From Perilla frutescens (taxonomy: Eukaryota > Streptophyta > Magnoliopsida > Lamiales > Lamiaceae), in the NCBI GenBank assembly GCA_026008535.1, contig BRKX01000011.1, forward strand, positions 18,732,001 through 18,796,000: a stretch of DNA of 64,000 nucleotides, written 5' to 3'. The translations under genes and the position numbers were made by a program. The notes under the pieces were generated by a model, which had not been told where the DNA came from, made no database searches, and saw only the letters and a program-made list of their open reading frames with translations. Shown here piece after piece: positions 11,559 to 22,133 of this stretch (its first letter is position 1; each line of letters opens with the position of its first letter).

Positions 11559-13500
11559 TGTTAGGAAAAACTATCAAGGGTTTTCATGACTGAGGTTTTA
11601 ATGAGATGTCAAAATATGCTAAAATACGCAAAGAGCTTTGAAAAACTGAAAAGAAATCAAGCAGAAAACTAAGAATGATCATAACAAAAAAATTGAGCTG
11701 TCAAAGCCTGAAAATGATTAATCCAATTGAGAAAAGAAAAGAAAAAAGAAAAAGAAAAGAAAAGAGAGAGAAAAGAAAAGAGAGAAAGAGAAAAAGAAAA
11801 ATCCAGCCTCAAGAGCTGTTTGAAAAACTGTAGCTTGCTAGATCAATTAGCAAGATAAACTGAAAGATGCAGGTACCATCAATCAGAGTACCAATTGACA
11901 TCAGTCTACAGTTATGAACTGAAGAAGGCACCAGTTCAGAAGTGCCCAATTCCAGCTGAAGAAGAATATCAGCTGAAGCTACTAGTTCAAGGCACCAGTT
12001 CAGAAGTGCCCAAATCCAGCTGAAGGAGATTACCAGCTGAAGAGAGTGCAATTTCCAGCTGAAGGAGAATACCAGCTGAAGACCACACCAGTCCGAGTTG
12101 AAGGACATGCTAGCTCAAGGAAGTTCTAGCTGAAAGAGAATACCAGCTGAAGATCATACCAGTCCGAGCTGAAGGACATGTCAGCTCAAGATGATTCTAG
12201 CTGAAGAAGAATGTCAGCTGAAGAATGTACCAATCCAAGGTACGAGCTGAAAGATACGCCAGCTCAAGAAGTTCCAGCTAAAGAATGAAGTTCCAGCTGA
12301 ACAAATACCAGTTCAAAGGATACCAGCCGAAGACGCATCAGTTCTGAAGTCCAACTGAAGAAGCACCAGCATCCGAACTGAAGACCAGTCCAAAGAAGTT
12401 CCAGCTGAAGAGACATTAGTCCAACATGCCAGCTAAAGAACACTGGTTCAAAATTGTTAGCTGAAGCAAACGAAACTGGAGCTCAGAAAGTATCAAGCTA
12501 GAGTCCAGAACTGCCAGCTGAAGATGATCTTAACTGGAGCTTACAAAACTGCCAAGGATGTGTAAAACTGACAGTCGAGGAACTGAAGATTCCAACTGCT
12601 AGTCAAAGCCCAAAACTGAAGATCAAGACAGAAGTTGTAACTGAAATTCAAATTTCAGAAAAGCCAATAAGAAGATCTTGAAGTTAATGCAACCGAGATC
12701 TTGGAACAAAAACACGTCAGAGGAACAAAAGCTCTTTAAATGAAAGCCCCTCAATGACTTTATCATTTATGATCACACAGTGATCATCAACGGTCACCAG
12801 CCACTCATCTATAAAAGATGAGCAACCCAGAAGACGGCCGTGACTTTTGGCAAAAGAATTTTTGCTCAGACTTTTTGCTAAGGATTACTGCTAAGACTTT
12901 CAGCGAAGACGTTCACCAAAGCTCTAAAGCCTCACGCTCAAATTCAGCAAAAACAAAAGTCCAACTGAAGAGAATGAGCAAATTGTTCATCAAGCTAGCT
13001 GTTGAAGAAATCCAGCCAAAGCCACTCTCAGTTTCGCTCTACAACCATCAACTACCCAGCTCAAGCTGAAGAAGCGCAAAGGAGCACATTAGTTGATACC
13101 AATTTCAAGACTGTCTTCTTGAAGATCGAAAGAGATCTAAAACCTTATAAAGACGGGCAATAGTACCTAAAGTCTCAGTGAGTAGTTGAGATCAGTAAGT
13201 GTGAGCTGTTGACCTGAAACCAGCTGAGGAGGCTACTTTCATTGGATCATCGCTTCCAGGATAACAACAGTTGGAAAGGAATTCATGACTCGTAAAGTCA
13301 CCGACAGCCAAGTCCAACACCTGTCTTCACTGTGTAACTGTAATAAAGGAACTTTACACTTGCATAGTGAATTGCTCTTCTACGGAAGGAAGAGAGGATG
13401 AAGTTGAGCTTCGAACCTCTATAAAATTATCTGTGTGCTCTATTCTGTTTTTAGTTTTCAGTTGCATGTTTTAAACTACACACTTCAAGCAGACACACAG
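11559..13500 (+). mobile_element. LTR and leader of a SIRE-like copia element
   Basis: The gypsy protease is interrupted at 11559 by sequence starting TGTTAGGAAAAACT, a typical LTR start. What follows is non-coding: an A/G-rich tract (11730-11805), a long zone of CAGCTGAAG-type repeats (11930-12560), a TATA-like CTATAAAAGATGAG (about 12810) that could be the retroelement promoter, and unique sequence up to the gag. I cannot find the LTR right end or a primer-binding site before the gag, so an internal deletion near 13500 is likely. The long LTR agrees with SIRE/Maximus copia elements. Confidence 0.6.
11930..12560 (+). repeat. Degenerate CCAGCTGAAG repeat zone inside the copia LTR
   Basis: More than 20 imperfect copies of (C/T)CAGCTGAAG or its variants (AGCTGAAGAAG, CCAGTTCAGAAG, TCCGAGCTGAAGG) occur at irregular 15-40 bp steps. 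Many contain the palindrome CAGCTG. Higher-order units recur, for example the block around 12005-12105 resembles that around 12120-12215. It is not protein-coding. A similar AACTGAAGG-rich patch occurs at 19220-19400 in another LTR-like stretch. Confidence 0.7.
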
Positions 13501-13547
13501 CACTTCGAGCTAGCTGATCATCTCACATCTGCTCAATCCACAAGAAT

Positions 13548-15700
13548 ATGTGGGAAGTTATTAAAGAAGGTCCAATCACAATCATGATGGACAATGAAGC
13601 CCACATTAGTGATCTAAATCAACTAGCAAGGATCCCAAAGCCAGCTCATCTTCTCACGAGTGAAGAGAAGAAGTTGAAGAACCTAGAGTTCGTGGCCCAA
13701 GCCGCATTATTCCAAACTCTAGATGAAGATACCATAAAGGACATGAAGAACTGCAGAACTGCCAAGGAGATATGGGACTTACTTGCATATCTATGCAAAG
13801 AGTCTGAGGCCATCAAAGGAAACAAGCTCCAACTGACAGTAGAAAGATATGAGTCATTCAAGATGCACTCAGATGAAACCATCTCAAGCCTTTAAACGAG
13901 ATTTCTAGGGATCATCAGTGAGATGCAAAATCTGGGTAGGAAGTATCCTAACAGTGAGATGAACTCCAAAATTTTGAACAACCTCACAGAAGAATGTGAT
14001 ATGAAGGTGATTGCTACAAAAGAGTCAAGAGACCTGAACAACATCACCCCAAGAGAACTTTTTGATTCTCTTAAGGCTCACGAGTACAGCCTAAACTAAA
14101 AAAGAGAGGCATCCACTTCATCAGCCCAGGATGCAGCCTTCTACGGTGAGAGAAATCGGTTTAGAGAAACTCGAGGAAGAAATATCTTCCGGCCAAGAAG
14201 TTCTCCAGCCAGAGAACTACCAGAAAGCTCAACTGATCGAAAAAGAGAAGCGGCAGAGAAGAAGGAGAGCCTGACTGATGACATCAACAATCAGATCTAG
14301 TCAGTTGCCAAGCTGCTGGAGAAGCTCAAAAAGATCAAAGATCAACCATCAATTATGCTTCAAATTGATGAGGAGCCCAGAGGTGAGAGAAACCAACCTC
14401 CTGCTGAACAACCCAGGGCAGCCAACAGAAGCATAGGAGAATGCTTCCATTGCCACAAGCAAGGACACTACAGATATAAGTGTCCAGAGCTCCCTGAAGA
14501 CAAGAAGGCCAAAGTGAAGAGAAGCTTTTTCAAAAGAAAAGCTATGATGGCCAACACAGAGAACGCCGTGCTGGATGACTCAGATTATCCATCAAGAATC
14601 GACTCCGATGGCTACAGCTCTAAAGATGAGGCACTGTTCTGCCTCATGGCTGACAACGAAGAAGAGGTTAGCACATGTGATTCCTTAACATTTTTTTATC
14701 ACATCCATGAAACTTCCATTTCTAGCAATAAAATAAATGAACAATTAAGAATGCTAGAAGATCAGTTAGTTGCTATATCAAGTATGCATTTACAACTGAA
14801 GAAAGAAAATGATGACCTAAGAGATAAGATCAAAAGACTGAGAAATGATCACGATAGAACTGAATCACTTGGAGCTCAGTCAGTTGAATGTGAAAAGTTG
14901 AAGCTCAAACTTGATGAGCTAAGAGCTGAGAATGAGAGGCTCAGGCAGGAGATCCAGGAGAAAGGGGAGATATTTCTCAAGTTCAAAAAGGGATCTCAAA
15001 CTCTTGATGAGATTCTAAGCCATCAAAGAGTTGAAACTGGTAGTCCAGGGTTAGGATACTATAGGTACACTGCCGCTGAAAAGAGAAAGATAGTTGCTCA
15101 AACCAGTCAAGAAAGAACCCTTCCTGGTTTTGTTAGACCTGCACCAACCCAACCGGTTGAAGAGACCAAAGGCAAGGAAACTGTGAACATCCCTTCAAAT
15201 CAGCCGAAGTGGTCCAATCAATCCTCCCAACTGAAAGGCTTAGTTCAGTTTAAGCCATCAGTTCAGCAGAGGAAGCCATCTCAAAGAAGGCCATCAGCTC
15301 AAAATAGGTAGTCCGCCTATCAGCAAAGACCAACAGCTCAGCAAAGGCATCTAGCCTGCCAACAGAGGTCGTCAGTTCAGCCAAGACCTCCAGCTCATCA
15401 GAGACAGTCAGTTTGGCACAAATCACCAGTCTATCAAACACCCGAAGCTCAGTACAAGCCTAAGATGAACAGAACTGACCGGCCAACTAGAGTAAGGAGA
15501 AATACTCAGTTTGGATCGTAATCGTAGTCTCATCGAGATAGGGCATCAGTTCAGGAGAGAACTGTACCACCAGTTTATCTTTGAAGACATCCAGCAAGTC
15601 AACTTGGGAGAGATGTTGACTCAAGAAGAAACGTGCATACAAAGTTGTATCGAGCATGTTAATACATTCAGATCCTCCTAGAGAAATTCACTCCAACGGA
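13548..15700 (+). pseudogene. SIRE-like copia gag, broken by stops
   Basis: Copia gag read in one frame from 13548 to 15311 and faintly beyond. It opens at MWEVIKEGPITIM, inside the normal domain, so the N-terminus is missing. Family features: AKEIWDLL, the FKMHSDETISSL and NSKILNNLTEE blocks, then a zinc knuckle CFHCHKQGHYRYKC near 14440-14480, a coiled coil (about 14700-14990, Leu/Glu/Lys-rich heptads), and a Gln/Arg/Pro-rich tail with repeated QQRP-like units (15250-15400). In-frame stops lie at 13893 (TAA), 14098 (TAA), 14298 (TAG) and 15309 (TAG). Three of these sit where Gln (CAA or CAG) would suit the context. The long coiled-coil gag is typical of the SIRE/Maximus lineage. Dead copy. 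Confidence 0.8.
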
Positions 15701-16091
15701 TCTCGTAACTCAGTATAGTAAGTACTTGGATTCAATGAATGAATTAAGGATCAACTCCAACTATAACTGGTTTGCCAACTGGCCATACCACAAGAGTGAC
15801 AGAGCTCGTGGAGTTAAAAGAAATTAGCCACATGGGAGAGCTAGACAAGCTCGAGATCAGAGAGTTATGATTGAAGTTTTCTATCCTACTAACTCTCATT
15901 GTAGGTACAAGTTAAATGACTTAGCTCAGAGGAGGAGAGCTGAAAAGAGAGTGAAACTGATCAGACGATCAATGTCTGAAAATTCTCTATCTGCCATTAA
16001 GCCAAAAGTTTAGCAAATCTGGATCCCTAAACACTTGATTAGCAAAGAAAGACCCAATATCATGCGAGTTTCTAAAAACTAATCGTCTCTC

Positions 16092-16977
16092 TTGCAGGAA
16101 AAGGGCATCCTATCGAAGAAGAAGACCAAGGAGGTTTGGTACCTAGATAGCGGGTGCTCAAAACATATAACGGGAGACAGAGAGGATCTAGAAGGATATA
16201 AGGAAGTGAAAGGACCAGTAGTCATATTTGGAGACAACTCTAGAAGCCGAACCATTGGAAAAGGGTTCGTGGTTAAAGGAAATGTGGTAGTAAATGGAGT
16301 CTCCCACGTGGAAGGATTGAAGCACAAACTGCTTAGCATCAGTCAATTATGTGACAATGGATACAAAATTGATTTCAGTCGAAGCTCATGCGATATCAAA
16401 GATAAATCAACTGGAGCAATCCTCCTAACTGGCGTAAGTTTAGACAACATGTATGTCGTTGACTGGTCAACCGGCTATGGAGAAGCTTACTTTCTTTTAA
16501 AGGGCTCAACTGAAGCAAGCTGGCTATGGCATCGACGACTCAATCATCTCAACTTTAGAACCATCAATCATCTAGCCAAGAAGGAGCTAGTAGATGGGCT
16601 TCCCAATGAGATTTTCAAGAAAACTGGCGTCTGTGGACCATGCCAGAAAGGGAAGCAAGTGATGTCGTCATTCAAAAACATAAGTCATCCTCTAGAGACA
16701 ACAACTCCCTTCCAACTGCTACACATGGATCTATTTGGGCCAGTCAAACCATCGACTCCTAAAGGAAAATGATTCACTCTTATAGTAGTCGACGACTTCT
16801 CAAGATACACATGTGTAGAGTTTCTCAGAAACAAAGATGAAACCTACTCCAAGCTATCAGCGATGATCAGAAGGCTGCAAACTGAAAGAGAAAGATCGGT
16901 TCAGCGAATTCATTCAGACAATGGAAATGAATTCATCAACCAACAGATCATCAGTTTCTCAGTGAACTGGGAATAAC
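16092..16977 (+). pseudogene. Copia protease and integrase start, truncated
   Basis: Continuation of the same copia element. The protease active site is intact (VWYLDSGCSKHITG, 16134-16175). The GAG-pre-integrase domain follows (WHRRLNHLNFRTINHLAKK, near 16530) with the zinc-binding region ending CGPCQKGKQ (about 16633-16660). The integrase core starts at LLHMDLFGPV, with its first Asp in MDLFG. A TGA at 16770-16772 interrupts it just before FTLIVVDDFSRYT. Homology ends at 16977 in the middle of the integrase catalytic core, exactly where a gypsy LTR begins. Reverse transcriptase, RNase H and the 3' LTR are absent from the window. Confidence 0.85.
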
Positions 16978-18174
16978 TGTAATACCCCGTAAATTAATTG
17001 CTGCTTAATTACAGTAAATTGTTGAAATTACTATTTAGTATAGTAATTTTCAGTCAGATTAGGGTTGAAAGTATCCGTTTAGTTCCATGAAATTCAAGGT
17101 TAATTAATCTCCGTAGGTGGGTTAATTATTCCAGTTAGGGTTTAATCCCCTTTTTAGTTATGGAAAGCCGGAATTGTAGTTTCAGATAAATTCAATTCCT
17201 ATTCTTTTAAATTTGCGGTGTGTGTTTATCGTGAATTAGATATTCCGATAAATATTTTCAGGACTGGGAAAATCAGATATTCTCCAGTCATTAGTGTTTA
17301 AATTCAGATAATTTAAACAGGGTGATTTAAAAGTTGAGAGAATTAGATATTCTCAAGTTCGGATGTTTTAATTATTAAGGATTTAAAACCAGTATTTTAA
17401 AGCAGTGTTTTAAAAATCAATAATTTCAAATAAACCATTTTTTTAAAATAAGTGAATTATTTTAGCAATATCAGTTTAGTTCGGGATTTTTCTGGAGATG
17501 GAAAATATCACGATAGTCGAACAATCAGTATTTAAATCGAGTAGTTTGTTTAGTCAACCCAAGGCATGGCTCTCCCCACCTCTCCCATGCCTCTCACGTC
17601 ACCTCCTGTTCCCCCAAATCAACCAAAATAGATATATGAAAATAGCGTAGCCATTCTCTTCATTTCTGCTCAAAATTTTCGAGAGAGAGAGAGAGAGAGA
17701 GAGAGGAAATACAGCAAAGCAGCCCTCATTTCTTCTTCTTCTCTATTCCATCTTCATTTCCAATACATAAATTTTTGAAGGAAAGAGAGAACCGAAGCCA
17801 AGCTTGTTCCAACCATTCTTCACCATTCTTTTTGCGGTGCTTGGCGTCGTCGTGGGAAGCTTTATTTCAGTCGTGCCATCTCTTTCAAGCTCCTTCCATT
17901 TTCACTCCATTGTTGTTTGAGAGGTATTTCAAAACCTAAAAGTTATATAAATATATGTTCTAGTTTTCGGCATCAATATATATATATATATATTTGGTTT
18001 GTATTTCAAAGCATGTTAGATGATTATGGGTTGATTATGTGTTTTCTTTATAATCCATAGCATGTTAGTTATGGTTTATTAAATTCCAGTTCGCACCTTG
18101 ATCCATCCTTCATTGGGATCGAATCGTGCCAGTCACACTTCATATTAATCATATATTAATTTGGGGTCGTGACA
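16978..18174 (+). mobile_element. Gypsy-type LTR (1.2 kb)
   Basis: This LTR starts TGTAATACCCCGTAAATT and ends GGGGTCGTGACA, with the TG...CA ends of LTRs. The TGTAATACCCCG start is typical of Tekay/Del-type gypsy elements in plants. Inside are a (GA)n tract (about 17682-17705), a likely transcribed 3' portion and an AT run near 17975. It is inserted into the copia integrase. No second copy of this LTR was found in the window, and the right target duplication is lost because the internal region is rearranged. Confidence 0.8.
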
Positions 18175-18177
18175 GAG

Positions 18178-18190
18178 TGGTATCAGAGCC
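18178..18190 (+). other. Primer-binding site (initiator Met tRNA)
   Basis: TGGTATCAGAGCC three bases after the LTR end matches the 3' end of plant initiator-Met tRNA. This orients the LTR as a 5' LTR on the plus strand. Confidence 0.85.
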
Positions 18191-18194
18191 AGTC

Positions 18195-19020
18195 GGGGTT
18201 GCTCCTGGTTCTAAATCTATTGCAACTCGACATGCCGGTTCGGTGGCAATCATGGCAATTCTTCTGGGAAAATGTCTGCAAACTTTTGCACAACTGGAAC
18301 ATCTTCCATTGTCCTCTCTATATCATCTATCTTGTTTAGATAGACCAGGAAAGCTTGATTTTCTCTCTTGATTATCTTCTTGGCCTGCAGTGTTGAAATC
18401 ATTAGGGTGAATTTTTTCCATCTCTATGCCGTGAAAACTTGTTGGCTCTTCTCCTAAAACTTGGAATGATATCTTCCTTTCGCTGCATAAGATCGTGGCA
18501 TGGTTTTCTGACAACCAATCCATTCCTATGATCATGTCGGTATCCCACATCAGTAGGACATTTAGATTATCGGCCTTAATCCTAGTTGATCTAAAGTCTA
18601 TTTCTATGTTCGAGCAAACGTGAGTCGCAGTCATAGTTCTGCCAGTTGGTGTTAAAATCTTCATCTTATGACTAGTTTGTTAAGTTTTAAGCTCTAACTT
18701 ATCACAACATGCAGATGAAATAAAGGAGTGCGATGCTCCAGTATCAAATAAAACAACTACAAGCATGCCGTGAAGTTTGCCCATACCTGCAAGGTTACCT
18801 TTCTGCTTTCCTTTCCCGGAGGAACTGGAATTCATTGCGTAAGACCTGGAATTCCCTTGCCGCGTCTGTCTCTGTTGTTGCTGTTGATATTATTGTTGCT
18901 GGGGTTGCTGACTCTATTGACCCGATGCTTGCAGGGCTTTTAGCTATTGAGGGTTCCGTCCCTGTTGTGCCTTCAGACAATGCCTCACATAGTGACCCTC
19001 CATTCAATCAACTACAAATA
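18195..19020 (-). pseudogene. Inverted gypsy gag-protease-RT start fragment
   Basis: Reading the minus strand from 19020: the second half of a gag zinc knuckle (EGHYVRHC), a Gln-rich linker, a retropepsin active site (VVVLFDTGASHSF, about 18775-18735), the conserved protease C-terminal part (DMIIGMDWLSENHATI, about 18540-18490), then the linker into RT (VPVVQKFADIFPEELP, 18300-18255). It ends next to the primer-binding site at about 18195. Several frame changes and a TAA at 18682-18684 break it. The fragment lies in the opposite orientation to the adjacent LTR, so it cannot be the normal interior of that element; an inversion or a second insertion is needed. Confidence 0.75.
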
Positions 19021-19029
19021 GTTGTTTAG

Positions 19030-20710
19030 TGTTTATTTGTGATGTTTTCTTATAGGAATTTTATGTCTTTAGTGCGTGTGTTTCCATTATTTTTGTGTTG
19101 TTTTGATGTCTTTAGCTTCACATTTGATCTCTTGATGCATTAAGGCCAAATTTGTGTAAACTTCAAGCTTTTACTCCAAAAGAAGTGATTTTATGGCATA
19201 AAAGGTGGAAAAATCAGAAGCCCAACTAAAGGGCAAACTGAAGTTGAACTGGAAGCCCAACTGAAGGGCAAACTAAAGCTAAACCGGAAGCTCCAAACTG
19301 AAGACACACCAAAATGAGGGCTCAACTGAACCGTCCAGCTAGAGCCCGAACTAAGGCTCCCGAACTGAGCACAAGATGAACTGAGCCCGCACTGTGCCCA
19401 AACTGAAGCATCAAAATCGGAGGAAACACGAACCGAACCAGAGCCAATCACCACTGGGCGCACCTCTCGGCAAAGAGGACCCAGCGGGCTCTAGCTTCCA
19501 TCCCCAGCTGGTGCTGGGTCTCCGGTTTGCTACCCAACTGGTACTGACCTTATGTGTTCTCACATACTCAATCGGCACTGCTATCCAACGATCGTTGGGC
19601 GGAGTTTTTGTCTCATTCGAGAGCATTATTGGAATCATTCTACGGCTCACCTTTAGTTGTTGGTAGGCTTCTTAAAAGCTTCTCTGAGCTATTTGCCCAC
19701 TGTCACTTTTAATTCACACAAGAGATGGGAGAGATATCTCCCAACAAGTTTTGGGGAGAAAGGCATTAGAGAGGGAGACGATCAGTTTAGAGAGAGAGGA
19801 GTTTATCAGTTTGGAGAGTTTTCATCCACCAGTTCGAGTTTTTGAGAGAAGCTTGGGAATGAGAAGGAAGAGTAGAAGCAGCTCAAGCCGGGGCTTAACC
19901 AGCTAGGCTTGTAAGAAGAGCACAACTTCTCTCTTTATTTTCCCTTTCAGTTTAAGGGATTTGTCCCAAGACATAGTTGAACAAACAAGATTTGTGTAAG
20001 GTTGTATTTTATTTATCTTTTGGTATTTAAGATGCAGAACTTGTGTGATTCTTGTTGGTTGTCTTGCATGATGATGGGCTAATTCCATACATTAGGGGTA
20101 GATAATCGATTAGGTTTCGATCCTTACTTGTGATGGTTAATTTCCCGTTGATTGAATTGAACTTGTTTATATTGAGTATCTGGCCAATATTCGGTATTGT
20201 TAGGTAGTAAATGAGATCGATAGAAGATTTTACTACCCGACTAGGGTTCTTTCGACATTAGGTTGACTGGAAACACATGCCTAATTGTTAATCTTAATCG
20301 TATAATTTAGCCTTAGGGGTTTAATGGATTGAAACGAAAGCTATTGAAGTTAATCCTCTTGGTGGAGTCTATTGTATGTTAAGATTAACGAAGTTAACTT
20401 GAATCAAGCTTAGAGAGAAACCGATGAGAGAATCTATACCCTAATGTCCATTTATTATCATTTTATTCATCCTCGTTATTTCCTTGTTATTGCCTTGTTT
20501 GATTGAGTAGATTTTAGTTCAAATCTTCAAATTATTGGTTTAGAATGTTTAGGATTTTATTTATATTAATGTGCGTAACACGAGAGGGACAATCGCCCTG
20601 TTAAGATTTCCTTGAGAGTACGACTTGGGTTGACTCACCGCCCTACAATCGACCTCGTCCTCTTGCGGGTCGGTTCGTAATTTTTTTAGTGTAGTTGGAC
20701 TGAACAATAG
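19030..20710 (+). mobile_element. Non-coding LTR-like stretch
   Basis: No coding domain found in about 1.7 kb. It has AACTGAAGG-type repeats at 19220-19400 and GAGAGA-rich leader-like sequence near 19720-19810. The right part (20560-20690: GAGAGTACGACTTGGGTTGA, then CTTGCGGGTCGG) resembles the 3' end of long plant gypsy or copia LTRs. It may be a solo or truncated LTR starting near TGTTTTCTTATAGG (19041) and ending near CTGAACA (20708). I did not find a convincing target duplication. Confidence 0.4.
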
Positions 20711-21540
20711 TCATCGTCTATTAGAAAACAACCAATGATTAATCAGTTTCGTACATTACCCCAATTCTTCATTCACTACCAATTTATGAACAACTCACGA
20801 CGACAACATGTTGAGTGGAAGAGCTCTCTCACTTACTCAATTGATCAACTTTCATGAGAATTAAATAATTCAATCATGTGGAATACATCTTGATAATTAA
20901 GAAGTAACTAAAAATTCATTTGGCCAGTGACACTGCTCTACATAAATGCCACAAAAGTGTTAAAAATATACAAGTATCAACATGGTTTGAAAATACAATA
21001 TTGGTTCAAAAATACATTTTTAGCCTAAAGAAGTTGGTTCAGAAGTATATTTATAAACCTAAAGAGGTTGATTCAAAAATACATTTATGAACCACAAGAA
21101 AAATGGTTCAAAGCAGGTTTTCTAACCCCCTTAACGGTGTTCAGAAACTATTTTCCAAGCCAACCATTACCCATTTAGAAAATGGTTTTCAAACCACCTG
21201 ATTATGTTCAGAGTATGAGTTTCAGCTTCAAACTTGATAAAACTTACAAATGAAAAACAAACGGTGCAAACAAGTAAGAAACCACTTGCATTGCTCATTT
21301 CTTAGTTGTTTCTACCATCCATAGTTGATTTAAACACAATGTAGTAGAATCAAAAGTTTAAGAAACTTGGATTTCAAGATTATAATTTGAAAATCATGTC
21401 TACCCTCCATAGTAGATTTAAACACAATATACTTAGAATCAAAATTTTGAGAAACTTGGGTTTCAAGATTATAATTTGAAAATCACGTCTTTTATGTTTT
21501 TACATGGTAGAAATAGGAATGTATGAGAATATGGGTTTTT
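20711..21540. other. Spacer upstream of MCM2
   Basis: Non-coding. It has loosely repeated phrases such as GGTTCAAAAATACATTT (20990-21080) and a duplicated ATTTCAAGATTATAATTTGA block (21370 and 21460). No gene seen. Confidence 0.5.
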
Positions 21541-21546
21541 TATACT

Positions 21547-21835
21547 CATCACTCTCTCTATTTCATAAAGATTGATGTTTTAGTTTTTACAACAAAAATT
21601 AAAAATTTAAAAATATACCCTTTCTCCTTATTAAATTATATTTTTTTAATATATTTTAATTTATTTCTCATTGTAATATATAAGCTTCTATATATCTTCT
21701 TAATTTTGTCAACATATTTATGGAAGATTTTATAGAGATACATATGGAAAGAAGAGTGTTAAAAAGTGTAAAATATTAAATAATTTACAATAAAATTAAG
21801 AATTTAAAGCACCATTTTTATAAGACTGAGAGATT
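21547..21835. mobile_element. Possible degenerate Stowaway-type MITE
   Basis: The left end CTCTCTCTATTTCATAAAGA and the reverse complement of the right end near 21835 (CTCTCAGTCTTATAAAAATG) are similar over about 28 bp. The interior is AT-rich and non-coding. Ends are diverged and the target duplication is unclear. Confidence 0.35.
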
Positions 21836-22014
21836 ATATATTATTTATTTTGCAGCACGTGTAAAGAATTTTTTGTAGATAGTAGAAAAAAAGTAATTTT
21901 GCAATCTAAAAATTATTATTATTATTATTATTATATTAATTTAATTTGTATCTCGTGCTTAAAAACATGCCTGATATTTAGGTAATAATTACTTTATTTT
22001 TAAAGGAAATTACA

Positions 22015-22027
22015 TTTTGGCGCGAAA
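22015..22027. promoter_or_regulatory. E2F-binding site in the MCM2 promoter
   Basis: TTTTGGCGCGAAA, a perfect match to the E2F consensus (TTTSGCGC and its palindromic partner), lies 107 bp upstream of the MCM2 ATG. E2F/RBR control of MCM genes at G1/S is established in plants and animals. Placement and sequence make this the likely S-phase element of the gene. Confidence 0.85.
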
Positions 22028-22133
22028 GTTGCCACCAAACAAATGGAATAAGGGGAAACGTGGGTGCCCCAATTATAAACCGTTTCGACTCTTCTCACGC
22101 ATACCGTGAAACAGAGACTTCTGCAGTGGGACG

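Noticed and set aside
19394..19845. Short plus-strand ORFs in the LTR-like stretch
   Set aside because: No domain, overlapping frames on both strands, and located in LTR-type non-coding sequence.
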